From CAITWD01 sp963842065 (GTDB lineage: Bacteria; Actinomycetota; Thermoleophilia; Miltoncostaeales; Miltoncostaeaceae): a stretch of DNA of 64,000 nucleotides. The position numbers and the translations under genes are program-made. A model generated the notes under the pieces. It searched no databases and was not told the origin of the DNA. It worked only from the letters and a program-made list of their open reading frames with translations. Every line of letters begins with the position of its first letter. Within the stretch, counting starts at the first letter, position 1. Shown piece after piece: positions 39,450 to 47,027 of this stretch. The stretch is from assembly GCA_963842065.1 (NCBI GenBank), contig CAWJEW010000006.1, positions 62,001 to 126,000 on the forward strand, read 5' to 3'.

Positions 39450-40304
39450 TCAGGCGATGATGGGCGCCAGCTCCTGCCAGATGATCCGCGAGATCCCGGC
39501 GATCGTCGAGATGCCGTAGCCCTCACTGGGATTGCCGTTCGTCATCACGGCGATGACGTAGTGCTCGCCGTTCCCGCGGATCTCGCCGATGCTGTTGATC
39601 TGCCATGCGATGCCGGGTTGGGGGAGCCAGCCGTTCTTGAGCGCCACCGGGACGCCCGGGGGGATGCCGCCGGACACCCCCCAGTAGTCCATTCGGATCA
39701 CGTGGGACATCAGGCCGAGCTCATACGACTGGGATGCGGGACTGAGCAGCGCGTTGGGCAGCACCAAGGTGCGCAAGAGTCGGATCTGGTCGACGGGTGT
39801 GGTGCGGGTGAGCCCCCACAGGCCGGGTCCCGCGAACGTCGTCTGGGTGAGTCCCGCACGCCTCAGGAAGGCCCCGACGCCGGCGCTCCCGTCATCTTCA
39901 TTCCACAGTCGGGTCGCATCGTCGTTGTCGCTTGCCTCGATCATGCCCCGCGCCGTCGCGCGTTCGCTCGATGTCAGCGACCGTCCGTCGAGCTGCGCAC
40001 GATGCAGCAGCGTCGCCAGGATCGAGGCCTTCACGATGCTGGCGGTCTCCTCCCGCACCCCCGCGCGGTAGACGAATTCCTGCCCGGTGGTCAGGTCGTC
40101 AACGGCGGCGGTGATGTTTCCGCGCCGGGATTCGAGGAATCTGTGCATGGCAGTGCTGGCGAACGGACCGGTCCCGGGGCCGGTGGAGGCTCCGGCAGTG
40201 CCGGCCCAGGCACCAAGCGCGGCGACGGCTGCCGTCGCCGCGCAGAGGATGGCGCGCGCCCGGTGGGCGGCAAGGGACGTGCGCCAGCAGATCAGGGAGA
40301 TCAC
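39450..40304 (-). CDS. secreted serine hydrolase, class A beta-lactamase-like
   Basis: Penicillin-binding/beta-lactamase fold protein with an N-terminal signal segment (ARAILCAATAAVAALGAWAG, cleavage possible after AGA). The 284 residues show the nucleophile motif SIVK, the SDN motif in EASDNDDATRLW and KNG in ALKNGWLPQPG where true beta-lactamases have KTG or KSG. That, and the lack of a clear Glu166 region, argues for a serine hydrolase or peptidase rather than a resistance enzyme. GTG at 40304 (complement of CAC at 40302-40304) begins the signal segment; a longer open frame upstream is Arg-rich and unlikely. Confidence 0.8.
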   Translation of the reverse strand: MISLICWRTSLAAHRARAILCAATAAVAALGAWAGTAGASTGPGTGPFASTAMHRFLESRRGNITAAVDDLTTGQEFVYRAGVREETASIVKASILATLLHRAQLDGRSLTSSERATARGMIEASDNDDATRLWNEDDGSAGVGAFLRRAGLTQTTFAGPGLWGLTRTTPVDQIRLLRTLVLPNALLSPASQSYELGLMSHVIRMDYWGVSGGIPPGVPVALKNGWLPQPGIAWQINSIGEIRGNGEHYVIAVMTNGNPSEGYGISTIAGISRIIWQELAPIIA

Positions 40305-40433
40305 CCAGCCGCCTCCGGGCAGCCGTGAATGTGGCGCGATGTTACCCGAGCGCGTGGACGCTGCCGAGCGCAGGCCACGCTCGGGCTCTGCGGCGCGACC
40401 GGCACCGCGCACGGCCCGAGGGCAGATCGGCGT

Positions 40434-41873
40434 CTAGGCCGTCTCCGTCGCGACCGCGGTGCCGACCTCACGCTTCGGTGCGGTGGTGGTGACCAAGCGC
40501 CAGCGCCGGCCGCCGCCCGAGACCATGAGGGCGGTCACCACGCCCAGCGCCGCGCCAGCTGCACTGATCCAGAAGGACATCACGAAGCCGTCGACGGTCG
40601 GGATCGACGTCCCCGGGTTCACATTGGCCGCCAGCAGCACGGCGGCGATCTCTGCGCCGATCACCCCGCCGACGGTACGGATGACGTTGTTCATACCGGT
40701 CGCGACGCCGGTCTCCGATGGCGCGACGGCACCGACGATCAGGCGCGGCATCGACGCAAACGCAAAGCCGATGCCGACCCCGCACACCATGAACGACATC
40801 GAGACCGCCAGCGCCGTGGTGTGCCAGAGGGCGATGCCGGCGGCCCCGACGGAGAACAGCAGCATGCCGATGGCAAGTGGGATGCGCGGCCCCATGCGGC
40901 GTCCCAAGATTCCGCCGACCGGACCCGCGACGACGATCGCGGCGCTGCAGGGCAGGATCCACAGGCCCGCGACGAGCACGGTAGTGCCGAAACCGTACGA
41001 GGCGTACTGCTGGAGCTGGGGAGGCAGGCTCCGTGGAAACTGGTAGAAGCTCGGCAGCAGCACCCACGTGGCGTACAGGGAGAACCCTGACAGCAGGGCG
41101 GTCAGGTTGGTGAACAGCACTGGTCGCCTGGTCAGCATGTGCATGTCGACCATTGGTTGCGGCACCTTGGTCTCGGCGAACGCCCACGCGACCAACAGCA
41201 TCGCCGCGGCGGCGAACAGGGCGACGACAAAGGACGACGTCCAGCCCTCGGGCTCGCCCTCGGTGAGGGCAACCAGCAGCGCAATCAGGCCGCCGGACAA
41301 CAACACGGCGCCGACGATATCCGGTCGGGCAGGGACGCGCACCGGCGACTCTGGGATGAATCGCCACACCAAGATGAGGGCCACGAGCCCGATCAAGGCC
41401 GAGACGACGAACAGCCAGCGCCAGCTAAGGTTGTCGATTACCAGGCCGGCGGTGACGATGCCGAGCCCGCCGCCGACGCCGAGCGTGGAGGATACCGTGC
41501 CCATCGTCACGCTCCACTTGTCCTCCGGGAACTCGTCGCGGATGATGGCGTACGCCAGCGGGAAGACGGCCGCGCCGACGCCCTGGATTCCGCGGAAGAC
41601 GATCAGCGATCCGACATTCCACGAGACCAGGCACCCGATCGACCCCAAAAAGAACGAGATCAGGGCGACCAGCATCATCTTGACCTTGCCGTATTGGTCG
41701 CCCATTCGGCCGATGATCGGCGTCGCCACGGAGCCCGTGAGCAGGTAGATCGTTACCGTCCAGGTGATCCACTGCGTCGAGGTGTGCAGGTCCTGCTGCA
41801 GGACCGGCAGCGCGGGGATCACCAAGGTCTGCATCAGGGCAAACGCGAGCGAGCTCACGATCAGGCCCGCCAT
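40434..41873 (-). CDS. MFS transporter, DHA2 (14-TM) type
   Basis: Proton-driven multidrug-exporter-like protein, 479 residues and about 14 membrane segments. The start VIPALPVLQQDLHTSTQWITW and the loop PIIGRMGDQYGKVKMM are typical of the EmrB/QacA group, as is the motif C-like GGGLGIVTAGLVIDNLSWRW. It lies 26 bases after a marR gene on the same strand, so the regulator probably controls it in response to the exported compound. Substrate unknown. Confidence 0.9.
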   Translation of the reverse strand: MAGLIVSSLAFALMQTLVIPALPVLQQDLHTSTQWITWTVTIYLLTGSVATPIIGRMGDQYGKVKMMLVALISFFLGSIGCLVSWNVGSLIVFRGIQGVGAAVFPLAYAIIRDEFPEDKWSVTMGTVSSTLGVGGGLGIVTAGLVIDNLSWRWLFVVSALIGLVALILVWRFIPESPVRVPARPDIVGAVLLSGGLIALLVALTEGEPEGWTSSFVVALFAAAAMLLVAWAFAETKVPQPMVDMHMLTRRPVLFTNLTALLSGFSLYATWVLLPSFYQFPRSLPPQLQQYASYGFGTTVLVAGLWILPCSAAIVVAGPVGGILGRRMGPRIPLAIGMLLFSVGAAGIALWHTTALAVSMSFMVCGVGIGFAFASMPRLIVGAVAPSETGVATGMNNVIRTVGGVIGAEIAAVLLAANVNPGTSIPTVDGFVMSFWISAAGAALGVVTALMVSGGGRRWRLVTTTAPKREVGTAVATETA

Positions 41874-41899
41874 GGTCAGCCTGATGCTCCCGCGGGCGG

Positions 41900-42364
41900 C
41901 TATGGCGCGGCCCCTGTCTCAGGAAGCCCGTCAAGCAGTCGGCCAAGCAACGCGCTCAGCGTCTGGCGTTCCTCGGAGGTCAGGGCGCTGAACGCCCGCT
42001 CCTCGAGGTCCGCGACGGCCGCGCGTCCGGCCTCGGCAGCGGCCCGGCCCTCCGGGGTGATCCGGACGCGAATCACCCGCCGGTCCGCCAGGTCACGTTC
42101 GCGACTGACCAAGCCCTCGCGTTCCAGGCGGTCGATCATCCGGCACATGCTCGGAGCCTCGACGCGCTGGCGGCGCGCGAGCTCGGCCTGGCTGATGCCG
42201 TCCTCGTCGGCAAGGCGCAGCAGCGCGCCGAGCGCAGGGGACCCGCCGCCCTGGGCGTCGAGATTCGCGTCGGCCATGGTGCGCACTAAGCGGCCCGCCA
42301 CGACCAGGCGCCAGCTCAGCAGCCGTTCAACCGTCAGGGGCTCGGTGGTCGGCGGAGTACCCAT
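41900..42364 (-). CDS. MarR family transcriptional regulator
   Basis: Winged-helix dimeric repressor, 154 residues. The DNA-binding part is GISQAELARRQRVEAPSMCR followed by the wing LEREGLVSRERDLADRRVIR; the flanking helices make the dimer. Its ATG at 42364 overlaps the stop of a 9-11 codon upstream frame as TAATG, so it may be translationally coupled to a leader peptide. Paired with the exporter downstream, and divergent to the M42 peptidase gene. Confidence 0.9.
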   Translation of the reverse strand: MGTPPTTEPLTVERLLSWRLVVAGRLVRTMADANLDAQGGGSPALGALLRLADEDGISQAELARRQRVEAPSMCRMIDRLEREGLVSRERDLADRRVIRVRITPEGRAAAEAGRAAVADLEERAFSALTSEERQTLSALLGRLLDGLPETGAAP

Positions 42365-42399
42365 TAGCTGCGGGAACCACTCGTTCGAGGCATCGTCAT
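42364..42399 (-). CDS. possible leader peptide upstream of marR
   Basis: A mini frame MTMPRTSGSRS (or MPRTSGSRS from 42393) ends in TAA, which shares TAATG with the marR start. A -10 TAGTAT at 42404-42409 (minus strand) would start transcription within a few bases of these ATGs, so ribosomes may have to pass through it to reach marR. Too short to prove by sequence alone. Confidence 0.35.
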   Translation of the reverse strand: MTMPRTSGSRS

Positions 42400-42403
42400 G
42401 AGC

Positions 42404-42409
42404 ATACTA
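42404..42409 (-). promoter_or_regulatory. -10 element for marR operon
   Basis: TAGTAT read on the minus strand, just upstream of the leader ATGs. It lies in the short divergent region with the peptidase gene, where a MarR operator would be expected. Confidence 0.4.
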
Positions 42410-42434
42410 ACGACTTGTCCGGTTCGGTGACCTG

Positions 42435-42440
42435 TAGCGT
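42435..42440 (+). promoter_or_regulatory. -10 element for a leaderless transcript
   Basis: TAGCGT is followed by eight bases and the ATG at 42449, with no Shine-Dalgarno. Confidence 0.4.
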
Positions 42441-42448
42441 TGAGCGCG

Positions 42449-43474
42449 ATGAATTTCGACCTGCTTGCCGAGTTGTGCCGGACCCCCGGCGCACCGGGGC
42501 ATGAAGAACAGATCCGCGCCGTCGTTGCCCGTGAACTCGGGCCGCTGGCCGACGAGTGCTGGACCGACCCGCTGGGCAATTTTGTTGCACGCAAAGCCGG
42601 CCGCGGTCCGCGATTGATGCTGTGCGCGCACATGGACGAGATCTCGTTCATGGTCCAGCACATCGAGGATTCAGGCTTCCTGCGCGTGCTCCCGCTCGGC
42701 GGGTTCGACGCCAAGACCCTGACCGCCCAACGGGTCATCGTGCACGGGCGCGAGGATCTGATCGGCGTGATGGGCACGACGGCGGTGCACCTGATGAGCG
42801 AGGAAGACCGCAAGCGCGCGCCCAAGCTCGAGGACTTCTATATCGACGTGGGTCTGCCGGCCGAGCGCGTGCGCGAGCTGGTGCGCCCCGGCGATGTGGT
42901 GACGCGGGAGCGGGAACTGGCGCGGCTCGGGACCCTGGTGACCAGCAAGAGCCTGGACAACCGCGCCGGCCTGTACGTGCTCATCGAGGCCATGCGGACC
43001 CTCGGCGACCACGAGTGCGAGATCTTCGCGGTCGCCGCGGTGCAGGAGGAGGTTGGGCTTCGCGGCGCACGCGTGGCCGCGGCGCGGATCCGGCCGCAGA
43101 TCGCACTGGCGATGGACATCACGCTCGCCAACGACGGGCCGGGCACCGCGCCACACCAGCACGTCTCGAAGATCGGGGGCGGTGCGGCCATCAAGGTCTA
43201 TGACACCAGCGTGATCGTGCCCGCGCGCGTGGTCGACCACCTGGTCGAGGTGGCGACCGCCCGCGGAATCGCGCACCAGCTGGAGATCATGCCGCGCGGC
43301 GGGACCGATACCCGTGAGCTCCAGCTCTCGGGCGACGGCGCGATCGCCGGGTGCGTCTCGATCCCGACGCGGTACGTGCACCAGTCGGTGGAGACCCTCG
43401 ACCCCGAGGATCTCGACGCGTCGGTCGCGCTTGTCGCAGCGTTCTGCGAGACCGCGCAGGCGCTCGTCGTCTAG
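42449..43474 (+). CDS. M42 family metallopeptidase
   Basis: Dinuclear metal aminopeptidase/deblocking-peptidase type protein, 341 residues. Metal ligands and catalytic residues appear in LMLCAHMDEISFMV, SKSLDNRAGLYV, AVQEEVGLRGARVA, ALAMDITLAN and SIPTRYVHQSVETL, in the usual order. Such proteins form large dodecameric cytoplasmic shells; some members are cellulases or glutamyl aminopeptidases. ATG at 42449 is preferred over TTG at 42440 because of the promoter position. Confidence 0.9.
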   Translation: MNFDLLAELCRTPGAPGHEEQIRAVVARELGPLADECWTDPLGNFVARKAGRGPRLMLCAHMDEISFMVQHIEDSGFLRVLPLGGFDAKTLTAQRVIVHGREDLIGVMGTTAVHLMSEEDRKRAPKLEDFYIDVGLPAERVRELVRPGDVVTRERELARLGTLVTSKSLDNRAGLYVLIEAMRTLGDHECEIFAVAAVQEEVGLRGARVAAARIRPQIALAMDITLANDGPGTAPHQHVSKIGGGAAIKVYDTSVIVPARVVDHLVEVATARGIAHQLEIMPRGGTDTRELQLSGDGAIAGCVSIPTRYVHQSVETLDPEDLDASVALVAAFCETAQALVV

Positions 43475-43525
43475 CCGCGAGGCGGTGCCCGAACCGCCGG
43501 GACGGGGATCCGCATGGCGCCCCGC

Positions 43526-43531
43526 TACACT
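43526..43531 (+). promoter_or_regulatory. -10 element upstream of dxr
   Basis: TACACT, then eight bases, then the dxr GTG at 43540 with no Shine-Dalgarno. This gives dxr-rseP their own promoter after the inserted genes. Confidence 0.5.
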
Positions 43532-43539
43532 GACTGGTC

Positions 43540-44649
43540 GTGCGGCGCATACTTGTCCTCGGATCGACCGGCTCCATCGGCGTTCAGGCGCTCGAAGTCA
43601 TCGACGCGTGCCCCGATCTCGTGGCGTGTGGGCTTGCCTGCGGAACTCAGCTGGAGCAACTGCAGGCACAGGCTGCCGCGCGCGGCATCCGGTACACCGT
43701 CTGTGCGGCAGGCGGCGGGACGCTCGCGGCGTCGGACGATCTCGCCGAGCTGATCGAGGCGGCGGCGCCGGACCTGGTACTCAACGGACTCGTCGGCGCG
43801 GCCGGCCTGCAGCCGACCCTCGCCGCGCTCGAGCGCGGGATCCCGGTTGCCCTGGCCAACAAGGAGACGCTGGTCGCAGGCGGCGAAATCGTGAGCGCGG
43901 TGCAGGGCCGTACCGGCGCGGCGCTGATCCCGGTCGATTCCGAGCATTCGGCGGTGTTTCAGCTCCTGGCCGATGTCCCCGCCGAGCGCGTGCGCGCCGT
44001 GGTGCTTACCGCCTCGGGCGGTCCGTTCCGGGGTCGCACTGCCGCCGAGCTCACCACCGTGGTCGCCGCGGATGCCCTTGCCCATCCGACGTGGTCGATG
44101 GGCGCCAAGATCACGATCGATTCCGCGACGCTCATGAACAAGGGCCTCGAGGTCATCGAAGCCCACCATCTGTTTCGGGTCGGCTACGACCGGATCGAGG
44201 TCGTCGTGCACCCGCAGTCGGTGGTCCACGGGATGATTCGCCTTGAGGACGGGTCGGTGATGGCCCATCTCGGTCCACCGGACATGCGCGTGCCGATCGG
44301 GTTCGGCCTGCGCTGGCCGCAAGCACCCCCGCAGCAGGGCCAAATGCCGCTGGTCGGGCGTACCCTCGAGTTCATGGAGCCCGACGAGCAGACATTCCGG
44401 TGTCTGGGCCTGGCGCGCGACGCCGGGATCGCCGGCGGGACCGCGCCGGCCGTGCTGAACGCCGCCAACGAGATCGCGGTGGCCGCCTTCCTGGACGGCC
44501 GGATCGGGTTCCTGGACATCCCTGCCTTGGTGGCCGATGCGCTCGAACGGGTCCCGGACGGACCGGGTGACGAGCTTGAGGCGGTGCTGGCCGCCGACCG
44601 GGCCGCGCGGGCATCGGTCCAGGAGGCGCTTGCGGGGGTGGCGGGGTGA
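43540..44649 (+). CDS. dxr: 1-deoxy-D-xylulose 5-phosphate reductoisomerase
   Basis: NADPH-dependent second step of the MEP isoprenoid pathway. The 369 residues contain ILVLGSTGSIGVQALEVID, ALANKETLVAGGEIV, the metal site IPVDSEHSAVFQ, LTASGGPFRG and the flexible loop with HPTWSMGAKITIDSATLMNK. The second MEP gene ispG lies two genes on. GTG start at 43540. Confidence 0.97.
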   Translation: MRRILVLGSTGSIGVQALEVIDACPDLVACGLACGTQLEQLQAQAAARGIRYTVCAAGGGTLAASDDLAELIEAAAPDLVLNGLVGAAGLQPTLAALERGIPVALANKETLVAGGEIVSAVQGRTGAALIPVDSEHSAVFQLLADVPAERVRAVVLTASGGPFRGRTAAELTTVVAADALAHPTWSMGAKITIDSATLMNKGLEVIEAHHLFRVGYDRIEVVVHPQSVVHGMIRLEDGSVMAHLGPPDMRVPIGFGLRWPQAPPQQGQMPLVGRTLEFMEPDEQTFRCLGLARDAGIAGGTAPAVLNAANEIAVAAFLDGRIGFLDIPALVADALERVPDGPGDELEAVLAADRAARASVQEALAGVAG

Positions 44650-45731
44650 CCAACGGCTTCTACATCCTGCAGTTCATCGGCATCTTGATGTTCCTCGTGC
44701 TTGTGCACGAGGCCGGCCACATGGTCGTCGCCAAGTGGTGCGGGATGCGCGTCGAGCGCTACTCGATCTTCTTCGGACGGTCGCTGGCCCGTTTTCAGCG
44801 GGGCGAGACCGAGTACCGGATCGGCTGGATCCCCGTCGGGGGTTACGTGAAGATCAGCGGCATGTCGCGGGAGGAGGAGATCCCGGACGAGCTCGTGGGC
44901 CGGGCCTATTACTCGGCAACGACCTCGCGCAAGATCGCCACGATCGCGGCCGGCCCACTCGTCAACGTCCTGGTCGCGGTGCTGTGCTTCACGCTCATGT
45001 ACTGGGTGGGCATCCCGAATGCCGGTGCGCCGACCGCGCGGCTTGCGCAGGTCGAGAAAGCCTCACCCGCGGATCAGGCAGGCATGCGTCCCGGGGACAC
45101 GCTCGTCGCGGTCGATGGCCAGTCGAGCACGAATCCCGACGTGTTCCGGAAGATCCTCCAGGCCCATCGGGACGCGCTCGTCACGATCACCTACGAGCAC
45201 TCGGGTGCGCAGATCACCCGTACGGTCCGGCTCACCTCGGTCAACGCGAACGACGTGCCCTGCAAGCCGGCGACCAAGGCCGGCTGCGTCGGCCATCTCG
45301 GAATCTCCTTCGGCTTCGCGACGCAGCGCGCGGGGCTGATCGGCGGCATCTGGAACGGCATGAAGTACACCTGGTGGGTCGTTCACGAGACGGTCACCCA
45401 GATCTTCCACACCCCGACCCAGGTGCAGAGCGTGGTGGGCGTCGGGGCCGTCTACACCGAAGTGGCCTCGCAGGGGCTTGCGACGGTGCTGGCATTCACC
45501 GGCATATTGAGCCTCGCGCTGGCGCTGTTCAACCTGATCCCGATGCCGCCGCTCGACGGCGGGCACATCCTGTTTGCCGTCATCGAGCGTGTGCGGGGCC
45601 GCTCGCTGTCTGCGGCGGCCTACGAGCGCGCCGCGGTCGTCGGCATCGCGCTGATGCTGATGTTGATGGTGGTCGTGGTCCAGCGCGACATCCTCAACAT
45701 CGCCAACGGAACAGTCCTTACCGGCAAGTAG
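44646..45731 (+). CDS. rseP: site-2 protease, RseP/M50B type
   Basis: Membrane zinc protease that cuts transmembrane anchors such as anti-sigma factors or leftover signal peptides. The 361 residues have the zinc motif LVHEAGHMVVAKW in the first membrane segment, a cytoplasmic loop IGWIPVGGYVKISGM, one PDZ domain around residues 130-190 (SPADQAGMRPGDTLVAVDG) and the second metal ligand in NLIPMPPLDGGHILF. GTGA overlap with dxr. Confidence 0.94.
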   Translation: MTNGFYILQFIGILMFLVLVHEAGHMVVAKWCGMRVERYSIFFGRSLARFQRGETEYRIGWIPVGGYVKISGMSREEEIPDELVGRAYYSATTSRKIATIAAGPLVNVLVAVLCFTLMYWVGIPNAGAPTARLAQVEKASPADQAGMRPGDTLVAVDGQSSTNPDVFRKILQAHRDALVTITYEHSGAQITRTVRLTSVNANDVPCKPATKAGCVGHLGISFGFATQRAGLIGGIWNGMKYTWWVVHETVTQIFHTPTQVQSVVGVGAVYTEVASQGLATVLAFTGILSLALALFNLIPMPPLDGGHILFAVIERVRGRSLSAAAYERAAVVGIALMLMLMVVVVQRDILNIANGTVLTGK

Positions 45732-45734
45732 GCT
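45729..45734 (+). promoter_or_regulatory. -10 element upstream of ispG
   Basis: TAGGCT overlaps the rseP stop codon and ends nine bases before the ATG at 45744; no Shine-Dalgarno. Confidence 0.35.
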
Positions 45735-45743
45735 TCAGCCGTC

Positions 45744-46988
45744 ATGAGTGAGCCAACACGACGTCAAAGCGTTGCGTGCCGCATCGGCGCCGTCACCATC
45801 GGCGGAGGCGCGCCGGTGGTCGTCCAGTCGATGACCAACACCGACACCGCCGACGCCGTCGGCACCGCCGAGCAGGTGGCCGCCCTCGCGCGGGCGGGTT
45901 CCGAGATCGTGCGGATCACGGTCAACAACCGTGCCAGCGCCGCCAAGGTCGCCGAGATCAGGCAGCGGCTCGAGGAAGTCCACGGCGTCGACGTGCCGCT
46001 CGTGGGTGATTTTCACTTCAACGGCCACACGCTGCTGCGCGAGTTTCCGGACTGCGCGGATGCATTGGCCAAGTACCGGATCAACCCCGGCAACGTCGGA
46101 CGCGGCGCCCGCCACGACGAGAACTTCGCCGAGATCGTCCGCGCGGCCATCGACTACGACCGTCCAGTGCGCATCGGCGTGAACTTCGGGTCGCTCGATG
46201 CCGAGCTGCTGGACGAACTGATGGACCTCAACGCGCGCCGTCCGGAGCCGCAGTCCGCCGACGTCGTCGTCCGTGAGGCGATGATTGCCAGCGCCCTGTC
46301 TTCGGCCGAGGCCGCCGAAGATCTTGGGCTTGCGCACGACAAAATCGTCCTCTCGTGCAAGGCGAGCCGCCTGCAGGAGATGGTCAGCGTCTACCAAGAG
46401 CTGGCCGTGCGCTGCGATTACCCGCTGCACCTCGGGCTCACCGAGGCCGGGATGTCCAGCAAGGGGATCGTCGCCACGTCGGCGGCCTTGGCGATCCTGC
46501 TCCAGCAGGGAGTCGGGGACACCATCCGGGCAAGCCTGACGCCCGAGCCGGGCGCGGACCGGAGCCTGGAGGTCCGGGTCTGCTGCGAGTTGCTCCAGGC
46601 GATGGGACTCCGCCAGTTCCGCCCGCAGGTCACGGCGTGCCCGGGCTGCGGGCGCACGACGAGCACCGTCTTTCAGGAGCTCGCACAGCGCATCGAGGCG
46701 CACCTCGCCGCTCGGATGGAGGTCTGGAGCGTCGAACGCCCTGGGGTGGCCGACCTCAAGATCGCGGTCATGGGGTGCATCGTCAACGGTCCGGGCGAGA
46801 GCCGGGCCGCGGATATCGGTATCAGCCTGCCCGGGACCGGGGAGTCGCCGCGGGCGCCGGTCTACGTGAACGGCGAGAAGGTGCGCACCCTCGAGGGCGA
46901 CCGGCTGGCCGACGAGTTTATCGCCATGGTCGAGGCCTTCGTGCAAGCGCACTATCCGCGTGCGGATCAGGTGGTTCCCGCCGCGTAG
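45744..46988 (+). CDS. ispG: 4-hydroxy-3-methylbut-2-en-1-yl diphosphate synthase
   Basis: [4Fe-4S] enzyme (GcpE) of the MEP pathway that reductively opens the cyclic diphosphate to HMBPP. The 414 residues include VVQSMTNTDTADAVGTAEQV, YRINPGNVGRG, the cluster cysteines in VTACPGCGRTTSTVFQELA and AVMGCIVNGPGESRAADIG. It is the compact bacterial form without the middle domain of plant enzymes. Confidence 0.97.
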   Translation: MSEPTRRQSVACRIGAVTIGGGAPVVVQSMTNTDTADAVGTAEQVAALARAGSEIVRITVNNRASAAKVAEIRQRLEEVHGVDVPLVGDFHFNGHTLLREFPDCADALAKYRINPGNVGRGARHDENFAEIVRAAIDYDRPVRIGVNFGSLDAELLDELMDLNARRPEPQSADVVVREAMIASALSSAEAAEDLGLAHDKIVLSCKASRLQEMVSVYQELAVRCDYPLHLGLTEAGMSSKGIVATSAALAILLQQGVGDTIRASLTPEPGADRSLEVRVCCELLQAMGLRQFRPQVTACPGCGRTTSTVFQELAQRIEAHLAARMEVWSVERPGVADLKIAVMGCIVNGPGESRAADIGISLPGTGESPRAPVYVNGEKVRTLEGDRLADEFIAMVEAFVQAHYPRADQVVPAA

Positions 46989-47013
46989 GCCGGTGGCGGC
47001 GACGCGCGCACGG

Positions 47014-47019
47014 TAGGGT
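47014..47019 (+). promoter_or_regulatory. -10 element upstream of proS
   Basis: TAGGGT, then eight bases, then the ATG at 47028. No Shine-Dalgarno; likely leaderless. Confidence 0.45.
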
Positions 47020-47027
47020 GCGGCGTC

